Shown here piece after piece: positions 21,317 to 32,011 of a stretch of DNA of 64,000 bases; positions within the stretch are counted from its first letter, which is position 1, and the number at the start of each line of letters is the position of its first letter. A program made the position numbers and the translations under genes. The stretch is taken from assembly GCA_963920705.1 (NCBI GenBank), contig OY987240.1, positions 2,300,501-2,364,500 of the forward strand. Reading direction: 5' to 3'. The DNA is from Odiellus spinosus (Eukaryota > Arthropoda > Arachnida > Opiliones > Phalangiidae). A model generated the notes under the pieces. The model ran no database searches and was not told the origin of the DNA. It was given only the letters and a program-made list of their open reading frames with translations.

Positions 21317-21611
21317 TTATGGCATTTAAATAAAACTATTTTCTATTGTACCTCTTCTTTTGTACCAATTTTTTTCCGATATTAAAAAATTAAACTCATA
21401 TTTTTTTTTTGGATCTTACGAAATAAATTTAAATTGATGGTAGGGCATGTTCAGCATCTAGTAAACAGAATTGCAAAGCCTAATTACATATTTTCGATGA
21501 TAAAAGAATTTAGGTTATTTATAAAATATGTTAAAACTGCGTATTTTACTAAATAGGTTAACGTTCTTTTCCTAGCATTTCAACTACATATGAAGAATAA
21601 ATATGCTAATA

Positions 21612-21723
21612 GTTGGTATTATAAAATAACCTTGGTAAAACCCAAAAAAAAAAAGAACCTGTTTATATCGCAGAGCAACGCGTTTGTCTAGGTTGGGACG
21701 AAATAATGTTTTATAATACCAAC
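21612..21723. mobile_element. Mariner-like MITE in the right arm
   Basis: This is the mirror copy of the 19885-19996 insertion, with the same GTTGGTATTATAAAA ends and TA flanks. Confidence 0.7.
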
Positions 21724-22449
21724 TATTTCATTAAATAACGTATAAAAGTTGTATTTTTTCACGAATATATGCAATGTATTTGGATAGGTTCACTACCTAT
21801 ATAAATGCTATTTTACAGGGTGTTAACAAAAATAATAAATTCGCAGTTATAGACCCTTGAAATATGCAATTTTAATAGGTTAGGTAATGAACCTAACATA
21901 ATAATAGCATATTTACGCCAGTCAAACAATTGTTTTAGTTAAAGAAGTGAGCCTAACATAAGAAAATTGCATATTAAAGCCCTAAAAATGTGCAATTTCA
22001 TTAGATTAGGTAGTGAACCGAACATAAGAAAATTGCATATTTACTCCCTTCAGATATGTAGTTACTGAACCGCATTTATAAACAGCTAAATTTTTTGTTA
22101 AAATATTTGCAGGGTATATAAGTAGTTACTTAACATTGCATATCAAAAAAGCAAAGCTTACCGTTTAAATTTGCAGAATATTTAGTTAGTGAACAAAAAA
22201 ATTTTAAATTTTAAATTTTGCACATTATTTCTGTTCTTATTCAACCTAACATAAAAAGAGCAAATTTATTTTTGCAGATTAAATAAATAAAGAGTAAATA
22301 AAATTTTTCGTTCCAAATTTTGCTGAACCAAATATTGAGAAACAGGAAATTTGTCTGAGAACAATTTGCTAATTAAACAAGTTACGTAACGAGCGAAGCG
22401 AAAAAATCATGTAGTCTGGTCGTACCTTTACGCTTGCAATATCTCCACG

Positions 22450-23075
22450 CGCGGGACAGGTCAATTTGGTCTCGCCGATTTGGTCTAGCCGCTTTGGTCT
22501 CGAGACAGTTCTTGCCTATTTGGTCTCGAGACCCTTCGGTCTTTGGGCAGTTTGGTCTTGGAGCGGTTTGGTCTCGAGACAAATTGGTCTCGAGACAATT
22601 TGGTCTCGAGACAGTTTGGTCTCGAGACAGTTTGATCTAGAGACAGTTTGGGCTAGATCAAAGAATCCTAGGCTAGGTTAGGTTAGGTTTCGAGGTTTAG
22701 AGCCGAAAGTCGCTAGGTTTTTCAACAATATATACCATTAATAAAAAAAATTCTAAACATTAAACCATTCTTCAACACATTTTTAAATTCGGGAGTAAGT
22801 TAAAAAACGAATTAAACAACAAACTGACCCGAGACCAAACTGTCTCGAGACCGAATTGTCTCGAGACCAAAATGTCCAGAGACCAAAAAGTCGCTAGACC
22901 AAATGGTCCCAAGCCCAAAATGTCCCGAGACCAAATCGGCGAGGCCAAAGTGTCGCGAGACCGAACTGTCTCGAGACCGAACTGTCTCGAGACCAAAATC
23001 TCCCGAGACCAAAATGTCCCGAGACCGAATCGGCGAGATCAAATCGGCGAGACCAAACTGTCGCGTACGGCTCCA
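22450..23075. mobile_element. Fold-back element made of 16-bp GTCTCGAGAC repeats
   Basis: From 22460 to 22660 about 11 tandem units of TTTGGTCTCGAGACAG and variants run in one direction. From 22820 to 23070 about 16 units of the reverse complement (CTGTCTCGAGACCAAA) run in the other. The ~160-bp spacer is unrelated and contains GGTTAGGTTAGG. Each unit holds the palindrome GTCTCGAGAC, so the arms can fold both locally and with each other. Near-matching CCACGCG flanks bound both sides (22445, 23072). Overlapping frames in all directions are artefacts. Confidence 0.85.
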
Positions 23076-23250
23076 CGCGAACTAGCAACCATGAAAATTT
23101 TAGACCCCGAAAACTAGATTGAAAACGCCCGCTAGTGTAATTATTTAACCAATTTTATTTTGGCCAAAAGGTAAGGCCCGTAGTTTATATCGTTGTTTAT
23201 ATCAAATTCATATTAAATCTCAATTTTTTTAAAAAAATAATCTTGTTATT

Positions 23251-23454
23251 ATGATCGATATTGATCACATTTTAAAGGATGGTGGCAGTAGTAGCATTAC
23301 GTCTATCAAGTTTTTTGGGCAAAAAGACAAATTTTCCGTCTTAACTTATCACGTGTATAGCTTGCGACTAAAAAGTTACTTTCTGGCCAAGAAAATCTTT
23401 ACTGGAAAGGCACCTTTACACTCATACCTCCAAAAAATGGTTTCAAGTATATAA
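23251..23454 (+). CDS. 67-residue ORF, unrecognised
   Basis: The frame starts MIDIDHILKDGGSSSITSIK and ends KAPLHSYLQKMVSSI, with ordinary amino-acid composition and no low complexity. An AATAAA lies 60 bp after the stop (about 23515). No domain is recognised. It sits at the left end of a compact group of frames on both strands (23.25-25.22 kb). Confidence 0.35.
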   Translation: MIDIDHILKDGGSSSITSIKFFGQKDKFSVLTYHVYSLRLKSYFLAKKIFTGKAPLHSYLQKMVSSI

Positions 23455-23552
23455 AGCTGTACTATTTCTGTTTTGGCTCAGTTTATTGTGAGCTTCCGTT
23501 CCGGAAGGTTATCAATAAATAAATATAACTACTATTAAGCTAAAAAAAACGA

Positions 23553-23780
23553 TTACTTAAAATATCCAAAAGTTTGGTCGTTAAGAAGAGCAATCATGCC
23601 GTTGTCTCTAGAGCCTGCATCAAATTTCGAAAGTAATGTCCTCATCGACGGAATATACGTTTTAAGCAACGTTTGGAGCATTTGGAACCCAATTAAATCG
23701 CCATCGATAAAGTTGCCATTCTTGGTCCAAAAAGAAAGAGTAAAGAAAGCAGTTAAAGGATCGAAATATTTGAAAGACAT
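23553..23780 (-). CDS. 75-residue ORF, unrecognised, compact neighbour
   Basis: The minus-strand frame starts MSFKYFDPLTAFFTLSFWT and continues with NGNFIDGDLIGFQMLQTLL, ending in NDQTFGYFK. The composition looks like a folded protein. The opposite-strand frame (23596-23793) looks more like an antisense shadow, so I prefer this strand. It starts only ~40 bp from the divergent start of the next gene and converges on the 67-residue frame, with a possible polyadenylation signal (complement of TTTATT) near 23482. No family is recognised. Confidence 0.4.
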   Translation of the reverse strand: MSFKYFDPLTAFFTLSFWTKNGNFIDGDLIGFQMLQTLLKTYIPSMRTLLSKFDAGSRDNGMIALLNDQTFGYFK

Positions 23781-23820
23781 CCAATACGTTTAATTAGTTC
23801 GACTTTTCGAAGTGTGCGAT

Positions 23821-25220
23821 ATGTTCGTTAATTTAGCTTTTTACAGCGTGGATGAAAACATTTGTTATAGGCGATTAATATTTATCGCGACGCAATGCCT
23901 GGAAAATGCTCTCAATCGCGAATCATATAGTGAAAGCTACGCTCGAAAAAGACAAAAGGTTGACCAATGGAAGATGGCTCGTTTGGTTTCTCTTAGAGAC
24001 TTTCATAAATTAGGACACGCATTCACTTGCGAACTTAACAAAATGTCTGTAAATAGTAACATTAGATTCGCTTTTTTATCGTCGTCTAGTGGACAGAGTC
24101 AATTTATGGATTATTTTGTTTCTAATACATTAAAATTAACGCGTGAAGAAGACGTTATCGAAGCGATATATCACGTCGCAATAGATATGGTGCAAGATTC
24201 TAGATATCTCTTATGGTCTAGGGAAGGACTAGACACTTACCTGCCAAAGCCGTCACAAGAATATTTTCCAAATTGCTTGGGCAATTTTGGAAACTTCTAT
24301 TATGATGTAAATGTTCCTTTGAGCTCTTCAAATATGCAGATACTGTATACCAAGTGCCACAGTTATTGTCACGATAACCCAAGACCGCCCTTTCAAGAAC
24401 CCAGTGCTTCGGTTTTATTTTTGAATGCAGCCACATTAGGATTTCAATTTAAAAAGAAGGCTGCCGAAAAAAAAAATAGAAACCGGTTGCCAACGAGTTC
24501 GGAAAGAAATTGATTTGTTAAAAAGAATAATAGAAGACTTTGAAATTCAATCCTCTGGTGTTGCGCGATTGGAGGCAATCTGCTGTTGCAGTAATTTAAC
24601 AAATATTATAGAAGCGGCTAGCCGTTACGTTGATTTGATAATAAACTCCAACCTTATATCCTCGAACAACCTCTACGCTATCCCAGCTAAATTGCTTAAA
24701 TTTCGATGTGAGGCAATTTTTGTACCGTACATCAAACTGGTCGAAACCCGCTTAGAAACCCTTTGCGATATGGTTAAACCGGAGCCGAACCTGGTCTATC
24801 TTAATATCACCACCGGTGACTATTATAAATTTTACTCGTTATGTAAAACTTATAAATATTTTTTATTTCCTTGTTTCAGATGAAATTATTACTGTCGAGG
24901 CTGGAGAAGCTGCTATAGCTTTTATGTTATATGGGCGTAGCGCGATCACTTGTGTTTCACGCGGACACAACTATCAACTATGTAAGCAGCTGGGTCTCGT
25001 GGCATCTCAATATAAGTTCAGCTATGAAGCTTTTCCAACTTTTTGTAAAAATTTATTCCACCTGGTCTCGGATAACAAATTAGAGTACGTTGCTTCTTTT
25101 AATTATCTACCCCTGATGGATGAAAAAGGATTTAAAAAATATATTGACCTTTCCAAAATATTTGAACTTACTGCTGGGTTTCATGACACCGATAACATAA
25201 TGCAAATATATTCTAGTTAA
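23821..25220 (+). pseudogene. Two-exon gene of unknown family, frameshifted at an A10 run
   Basis: The frame opens at ATG 23821 (MFVNLAFYSVDENICYRRLI) and encodes about 215 residues of ordinary globular composition, then reaches a run of ten A at 24467-24476. After the run the coding sense continues in another frame (QRVRKEIDLLKRIIEDFEIQ, stop-free), so one base has been lost or gained there. A short intron is likely at 24843-24879: the donor GTAAAAC and an acceptor TTTATTTCCTTGTTTCAG join TTA-T to AT-GAA in frame. The 3' exon ends at 25220 (last residues DTDNIMQIYSS). I recognise no domain. Tight spacing with its neighbours resembles viral gene packing, but nothing in the sequence identifies a virus. 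The A10 break could be mutation or, less likely, programmed slippage. Confidence 0.55.
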
Positions 25221-25303
25221 AATATGTCAATGTATTAACGCTAGTTACGGGAAATACGGAAATCAACCTAAGACTCAATTATTTGTTTCGATATTTCCCC
25301 ATT

Positions 25304-26072
25304 TTAAAATGAGCGATTACATTTTTGGGAATGTTTCTCGTGTCGTTGTGGTTCCTCACTTTTTTCGTAAATACCCTCTAAAATCTTTAAAATAGGTACG
25401 TAGTGAAAGTGGCTAGGTTTTTTTCTCTCCAAGCTTAGAGAAAATGTAAACTGTTGAGGTTGAACCATTTTCAGTTCTGTTGTACAATGTGAAGATATTT
25501 TATGGCTCGTGTTAACGCTCATAAACACATTCCGAATCTCTTTGGCTTGTTGGATGAATGTTTTGTCCTCAAGTTCAATATTATTTTCTCGCAGAAAGCT
25601 TTTAATTTTGGAGCACTGGGCGTCCATCAAATTAGCACATAAGTCAAAGATATCGTTGATCAAATTTTCAATAACACTTTTTGGTACCAAATGTTTCTCT
25701 CTGTATTTCAAAATAAGTTTTACAATCTTGTCTCGCATCTCAAGGGGCTTCAAAAACATTTGCGCTTCGAGTTCTTTGTTGTTATCCAAATTTTCCTCAT
25801 CTACGTTCATATTTTCATCAATAATTTCATCTTGAATTGTTGAAACTTCTTCAAACTGGGTTCTTTCATCTTCAATCACCTTTTTGTGATTTCTATAAAC
25901 GTGTTTTCTGTAGCTTTGTACATTTTTGAAACATTTCCCAGTTGTTTAAGCCACATAAAACGGAAAAGTTTGGTTCGTGAGAATGGATGTTTTTAACGTG
26001 TGCTATCAATAAAGTAAATTTTGTAGCAAAGAATACACATTTTGCACATTTGTAAAATCTATCTGCACTCAT
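25304..26072 (-). pseudogene. C2H2-finger family gene with one frameshift
   Basis: From ATG at 26072 the minus strand encodes MSADRFYKCAKCVFFATKF, a C-x2-C start of a zinc finger, with the histidines in LIAHVKNIHSHE. A second cysteine-containing segment follows (FSVLCGLNNWEMFQKC), then YRKHVYRNHKK, which is reached only after a frame change near 25905. The C-terminal 191 residues are open to 25304: an acidic linker, REKHLVPKSVIENLINDIFD and HFHYVPILKILEGIY. Fingers followed by a 'VPKSV' helix and 'HYVPI' segment recall multi-copy uncharacterised arthropod proteins. The family name is not known to me. The frameshift marks this copy as probably inactive. Confidence 0.6.
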
Positions 26073-26647
26073 TTTTATAATTTTCTAGTAAACTTGTCCT
26101 AAGAAAAACCGATTAAAATACATTATAAGCAAGACGAGGTATTCTACGTCACATCGGATACCAAAGGTATTCAAACAATTTTCCTTTTCTTTTCTACACT
26201 AAACAGTTTAACCCCCCCCCCAGGGTTTTCACGTAAATCCGCCCAACCCTCCCATATATAACTCCCCCTTCAAGAGTTATTTTTAGAAACTTTACGAAAA
26301 TTATTTTGCCATCCACTACCTTGGCATTCTACTCAACGGCCTATATGGATACCTCTTCGTTGCCTTCATTCAATGACAGATCACGAACAAACTTCTCGTG
26401 ATGCGGTTCCCCCTCCCTCAGCTTGTAAAAATAAAGACAAATTCAAAAGTTTCCCCTCTATAAGTTTCCCCCTTCTTTTGGTGATAAAGGGGCGCAGTTT
26501 TTTTTCTTGGACTTGACTACAAAGTTGGATGCACCGCACGGCGCACGCGACCACGCGTCTTGTTCAGTTCGACTTCTCACACTAAACGGTTACGGGATTC
26601 GGGACTGGCCATTTATTTCAAAAGAAAGCCAAATCATAAATTTTAAA
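26073..26647. other. Spacer upstream of the nine-exon gene
   Basis: No gene seen. A C10 run occurs near 26213-26222 and CCCATATATAACTCCCCC near 26250. The latter could serve as a TATA-type promoter for the gene beginning at 26648, but I cannot confirm it. Confidence 0.4.
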
Positions 26648-26870
26648 ATGAGTGCGCAGACTATTTGTTTGATATGCTGTGAAGAAAGCAAACGTATCTA
26701 TAAAATAATGAAGGAAAATCCAACTTTGAAATATTTAAAGGATTCTTTGGCCACAGATCCCGCCTTTGAGGATATCAAGGAAGGGAATTTCATTTTGCAG
26801 GTATGTAATCAAATTCTTTAACCATTTGTTTGGGAAATGGTAGTTCAAAATTTTTAAACACTTTACCCTC

Positions 26871-26991
26871 ACTTCGGATGAGGCGTAATTAGCCGGTTTA
26901 ATCAGATTTAACTGAAGTTTACCCAGCCTTCTCAGTTTTATTAACCTCGGTGAAATCTGATTAAACCGGCCAATTACGCCTCGTCAGAAGT
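26871..26991. mobile_element. ~120-bp palindromic MITE in intron 1
   Basis: ACTTCGGATGAGGCGTAATT at the left end faces AATTACGCCTCGTCAGAAGT at the right. The arms extend through GGCCGGTTTAATCAGATTT-type sequence for ~36 bp. The centre is non-coding. Confidence 0.75.
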
Positions 26992-27403
26992 AGAGGATAA
27001 GGAAGTAAAATTCGATCAACATTAGCGCACGAGATTTTTAGCGTTTATTAACTTCACTCTTAAAATCCTCAAATTAAGACTAAGCGTCTCCAGCGTTCGA
27101 CATCTCCCGATGGATCCCGGCTAAGCCTTATTTGGAATAGGCTATTAAATACTAGCTTGTAAATTAATTAGAAATAATTAACTAGAAATCAATTTTAAAT
27201 TTACCCGAAAAGTAGGCTTGGCCGGGATTCATGTGTTTCTTAGATTTTACATTGGGAGAGTGCCAACAAATTAGCAAACGCGAATCAGGGTATCTTCCCA
27301 AACAGGCAAGTGCTCTGCGCGCGCGCTTTTTTTCTAAATTAAAAAGTCTATAATTAGGTATAAGAGGCGCACATATTTCTTGATTGGTCGGCACTCCCCT
27401 TAG

Positions 27404-28160
27404 CAGTGTTGCCAATGAATGGGATATATCGCACATTGTGGGTTTTTTGGTCTCAGTGGGATAAAGGGATTTGTCAACAAAATTGGCCGATTATGTGGGA
27501 TTTTTGACTATGGCGGGATTTTAACGATCCTTTTTTTTACCAAAGAGGCAAAGATATTTTTCGAGCTTGACCAGAATTCACTAGCATTTTACAGTACAAA
27601 ATATAAAATTCAGTAAAGCGCGAGGAAAAATAATAGTACAAGGTCGTTTGTTTGGTTATTTTCCCCTCCGTCAATGTTATACCACGTGTTCAGTGAAATT
27701 TCTGTATTTTTGGAAATTTACACAGTGGGGGTGCCACTATACAAAAAAGTTTCAATTCTATATGTAGCAAGCCCTCTTTATTATAGTCAACCATAGTTTG
27801 CAGCGTGTACAAACTTATGCTATACCTTATCTCTGTCAATTGTTTGTTTATTGGGATATTGAGCGCCTCATGTTTGAATGTCGTTTAAATGCAGCTGGTT
27901 GACTCTCTGTAGTTCACCTTAATTTGGCAGCACCAATAATCCCACTCTTTCCGTTATCTCTATGAATTGTTTACTTAGAAATATAGGAAGCCTCATTTTT
28001 CGCGTCCTGACAATTTAATCTAGGGAGTTTAGTAAGAAATAGGGTCCCACGAGAACATGCTGATACTAATAGTTGATATTATAAAAAACCTTGGAACCAG
28101 TCGTAAAAGTAATAAAATGGCGACTGTGGGTTTTTCGGTTCTCAAACATTGGCAACACTG
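27404..28160. mobile_element. hAT-like non-autonomous element in intron 1
   Basis: The ends read CAGTGTTGCCAATG and its inverse CATTGGCAACACTG. The flanking octamers are CCCCTTAG (27396-27403) and CCCCAAAG (28161-28168), 6 of 8 identical, which fits a decayed 8-bp target duplication. CAG-starting ends and 8-bp duplications are hAT features. The interior has no transposase frame and contains a fragment of the mariner MITE near 28066. Confidence 0.6.
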
Positions 28161-29679
28161 CCCCAAAGCGAGAATTTAGAGAGCGTAAAATATATACGCT
28201 GATTTTGACCAAGACGGTGATCTAAATAACCTATCAAAAAAAGAAAACAAAATGATAATTAAAGTCATTGGAACGAAGACCTGCACGGTGTGTTAATAAT
28301 TTGTTTTAATACCAACAATTAATAAATAAAATTATTAAAAACTATAATGATTTCTAGATGTCAATAGAGGACAGTCCTCCTAAGAAAATAAAATCCGATA
28401 GTGAAATTAATTTAATTGTCAATTCGGTAAGAGTTTAGATGAATATTATTAATTTTGAAACTTATGGGATAGTTTTAATATTCGAATTGTGAGCACTGTT
28501 ATAAATAATTTTAATATCATGCAGTCTATACGAACTTTTCATCCAATAATTATTCTTATCATGGATTCATTGAGTATTAATTATTCTCAATTTAAAGGGT
28601 ATAATTTATTGTTCTATAAGAATTACAAACAACCAATTCGAAGTGTTTTTCCTTCTTTTGGTAAATAGTGTTTCTTATAATAATTTTTTTAAATTTTAAT
28701 AGAATGCAGAAAAGAACGAAGAATTAAATCTAGTGGAAGGTCGAAGCATTTCTTTAACTACAAATCAAGATTCTTGGTAATTATAAGATTAGTCTTAGGT
28801 TGATTTCCAAATTCTCTATGTAAGAGTTTCTCGCTTGGAGTTCCTATTGCATGGCCTGCTCCACCTCTCTCCTCTGAAATCCTAACCCCACCCTGATCAT
28901 TCGGTTTTTTTTTTTGTATAATTTGGGAATTACCTTCTAAAAATTTTACTTTTGAAGTCATCGACGTTCGGGAGAAATTTAATATCTATAATTTCCTAAT
29001 AGTGTAATGAACGGAGAAGTTCTAATCATTGACGAACAAACTAAGATTACACGATCAAAATTTACAGTAGAATACCAGCTTCCAGCCTTTCCAGTGACAT
29101 TAATACAAAAAGACAAGTACAACTTGTATACTCCCTGCGAAAGAAAAAGAGCAAACAAGGAAATCTTGAACATTCTTTACCACGATTTGGTTAATCGTTA
29201 TTCATTGTACGTGGAAGTATACTTGATTACTATATTAAGAACATATTAATAGAACTATACTTTTTTGCACTCTTAGATATCCACCATCTCACGCCCATGT
29301 TGCCGGAAAACTAACTAGTGAACTACCCTATATTGGAAATACGGTAATAAAGTCACAAGTAATAATACACCCAAGTTATTTCGTCTCATTGAATATTTTT
29401 TTCTATTTAGGAAACGTGGCGCCTTTTTTGAGAAATAAATTCAAAAACAGCAGAAAGTATTTGAAAGATAACAAGAATGTTCAAGTGGCTAGAAAATTAT
29501 ATTGTAGAACAAAGGAGCAAATCAAGGCAATGAAAGAAGCTAAGCAGAAGGAAATCGAAAAACTAGAAAAAAATCTCAAAGGCAACGCCAAAGAGTCGGA
29601 CATACCAGCGGATGATAGTACGGAGTCCATTTTCGGGGAAATGTCCGCAAATATTGATGATCCATCTACAGACCAAAAC

Positions 29680-31591
29680 GGTAGTACAAGATCTACAAAC
29701 GGGCTTGGTTACCGATCAAGCGGGGGAAACTCTTCGGGATCCAGCAGCAATTGTTGCAACACTCAACGATTTCTTCCGATCCGTCTTTACGGATGAGCCC
29801 CATAAGGAGGCGGTGTACCTAGGCGATTTCTTTTCGCAACTTGATGATGGTGCCTCGCCCGCTGTAGACAATCAATCCACCTTGGACTTTGGTCTAACTT
29901 ACATTTCCGTGCGCAACTATCTTCGGAGATTAAAAATACATAAGTCACCGGGAATGGATAACCTTCATCCGCGGCTGTTACGGGAGGGCTCGGCTATACT
30001 GGCTATACCTCTTCTCGCTATATTCCAGGACTCCTTGGAGTCTGGTCGCCTACCTGCCACTTGGAAACGGGCTAATGTCACGGCAATACGTAAATCACCA
30101 AACTCTAGTGCGTTCGACACCTTCCGCGGGATTAGCCTAACTTGTCTTCCATGCAAGCAACTTGAAACTCTAGTACGGGACACCCTAGTTGCTTTTCTCA
30201 CTAAGCGCGCATTCTTCTCTAATGACCAACATGGTTTTCTCCTGAAAAGATCCTGTTTTACAAATTTGCTCGCTACTCTAGAGGAGGTCACTCAGTGGCT
30301 CGATGAGGGCGACTCGGTAGATATCATTTATCTCGATCTCTGTAAGGCATTTGATACTGTCCCGCATTCTTTACTTATCCGAAAGTTGGAACTTCTTGGC
30401 GTACCCCTTATGATCGTGAACTGGATTGCGGACTTTTTGAGCGGTCGGTTTCAACGTGTGGTTCTTGGGGGCGTCTGCTCGGCTTGGTCGGAGGTCACTA
30501 GCGGTGTGCCTCAGGGATCGGTACTTGGCCCTACACTGTTTGTTATCTTCATAAATGACCTTCCTATGGTTATTCAGGATTAGTTCCTGAAACTATTCGC
30601 AGATGACAATAAGGTGGGTCACAGAATCGCCACTCTTACCGATGCACGCTCCCTCCAAGGGGATATTGATCCCTTGACAGCTGTGTGTGCTCCAATGGTA
30701 TGAGTTTCATTTCAGCCAAATCTATGGTGCTCCACTGTGGTCCAAATAACCCCCAATTTAAGTACCGGCTTGGTGGCCGAGACATCGCGGCCTCAACTAT
30801 AGTTCGCGTTTTAGGCACCTCTCACGGTAAAGTGGCGTCTGCCCGGGGGATGAGGGCCCTATACATGTTGCGGCGCTCATTCTCGGACTTCAGCGCTACC
30901 TCATTTAAAATTCTGTACCGCACGTACATCCGTCCCCACCTTGACTACTGCTCCAGTATTTGGTCACCCCACCTGGTGAAGGACATTAACAATTTAGAAA
31001 GGGTGCAGCGCAAGGCGACTAAACTTGTCTCTGGGTTGCGCAATCTCCCATACCCCGATAGTCTCAAGCGCCTCAACCTCCTTTCTCTGGAAAATAGACG
31101 TCTTCGAACAGACCTAGTATAAACGTTAAAAATTATTCACACCCTCTACGATGTAACCCCTGGTCAATTTTTCACCGTTAAATGGACCGGGCGTAAAGCC
31201 CCCACGATTGCAAAAAAATGTTCTAGTTCGGTCCGACGTAACTTCTTCACCCAAAGGGTGGTTAATGCTTGGAACAATCTTCCCTCTGATACCAAAGCTC
31301 GGTCCTCAGTATCTGCCTTCAAGGCGCGCCTTGATAAGTTTCGTGGTTGGCGCTAGTGTGACCTGACCCTTGTATAGTAGTTTTATTTCATTATTATTTT
31401 TTTTTGTTTATAGAGTATCTCCATTTCTCGTTTTATTATTTATTCTGTGTCTGTATATTCTGTATATATATTTTGTATATTATTCCAAGTGTATTCCAGT
31501 TTTTCCTGTATCCTTGTATCATGTCCCACTGCATAGTCAGGGCGCAATAAGTGTATAGCTTTCTCTACCTGACAAATAAAACTATTATTAT
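29680..31591 (+). mobile_element. CR1-like LINE inserted in exon 6 of the host gene
   Basis: The element is 5'-truncated (start about 29675-29690) and ends with AATAAA (31575-31580) and a short ATT-type tail at about 31591. After the tail the host reading frame resumes (EPEGPSSKKAIIPKKRVLRHE, then a GT donor). No target duplication could be fixed. The clade call rests on the C-terminal YIRPHLDYCSSIWSPHL and LERVQRKATKLVSGLRNLPY motifs, typical of CR1/Jockey-superfamily elements. Confidence 0.85.
29690..31356 (+). pseudogene. LINE reverse transcriptase with at least three disabling changes
   Basis: Reverse-transcriptase motifs appear in order: [71 protein letters not shown] and [20 protein letters not shown]. 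After a nonsense TAG at 30581-30583, the catalytic FADD follows (LKLFADDNKV). A frame change near 30680 leads to the C-terminal region, which meets a TAA at 31120-31122. Beyond it the same frame continues to TAG at 31354-31356 (NFFTQRVVNAWNNLPSDTKA). The upstream endonuclease is absent. The element cannot encode a complete polymerase. Confidence 0.85.
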
Positions 31592-31980
31592 AAGAACCCG
31601 AAGGTCCTTCAAGCAAAAAAGCCATAATTCCAAAGAAACGTGTTCTTCGGCATGAGGTAAAAATATTCTAAGCTTCAAAATTTACATTTTTAAATATTTT
31701 AATGGAAGAGCTGCATCAATTCTTTTAAGTATTGATGTAAATTATACATGTATGCATAGGTAAAAGAAAAAGAATCATTTGAGGATGAAAAAAGTGTGGA
31801 ATCGCACATTAAACAAATGAAGGAGGAGCTTCGAAAAACAAAAATTGGTCAGCGCATAATTAATTCAAAAATGTCCAGGACATTTCAAGACAGAGCTGTG
31901 AAAATTCGAAGGGCAATATTAATATCGAAGATTACCGAAGAATATCCAGCTTTATGTCATTTAAAATAGGTAAACAATAT

Positions 31981-32011
31981 TATATTATTATATATATATA
32001 TATATATATAT
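31981..32011. repeat. (TA)n microsatellite
   Basis: A TATTATTATA start followed by about 9 uninterrupted TA units lies in the intron after exon 7 of the nine-exon gene. Confidence 0.9.

Larger units (their letters stand above)
19345..22265. mobile_element. 2.9-kb element with ~870-bp terminal inverted repeats and a coiled-coil cargo gene
   Basis: Left arm 19345-20212 and right arm 21393-22265 are reverse complements, estimated above 90% identical by eye with small indels. Each arm holds three related subrepeats around TTATGTTAGGTTCACTACC and the same mariner-type MITE. The 1.2-kb core carries a decayed plus-strand gene (20411-21316) related to genes A-C at 33.5-43.3 kb. No transposase is present and no target duplication could be fixed. 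Such long arms could belong to a large fold-back/TIR transposon or be an inverted duplication that traps a gene copy between two arms. Confidence 0.8.

Noticed and set aside
22382..23117. Eight overlapping frames on both strands and a CRISPR-like look of evenly spaced 16-bp repeats
   Set aside because: The repeats are contiguous with no unique spacers, are in a eukaryotic genome, and the frames are forced by GTCTCGAGAC tandem units.
27177..27436. 84-residue minus-strand frame (27182-27436)
   Set aside because: It overlaps the start of the hAT-like element and a dispersed intronic repeat, and has no motif.
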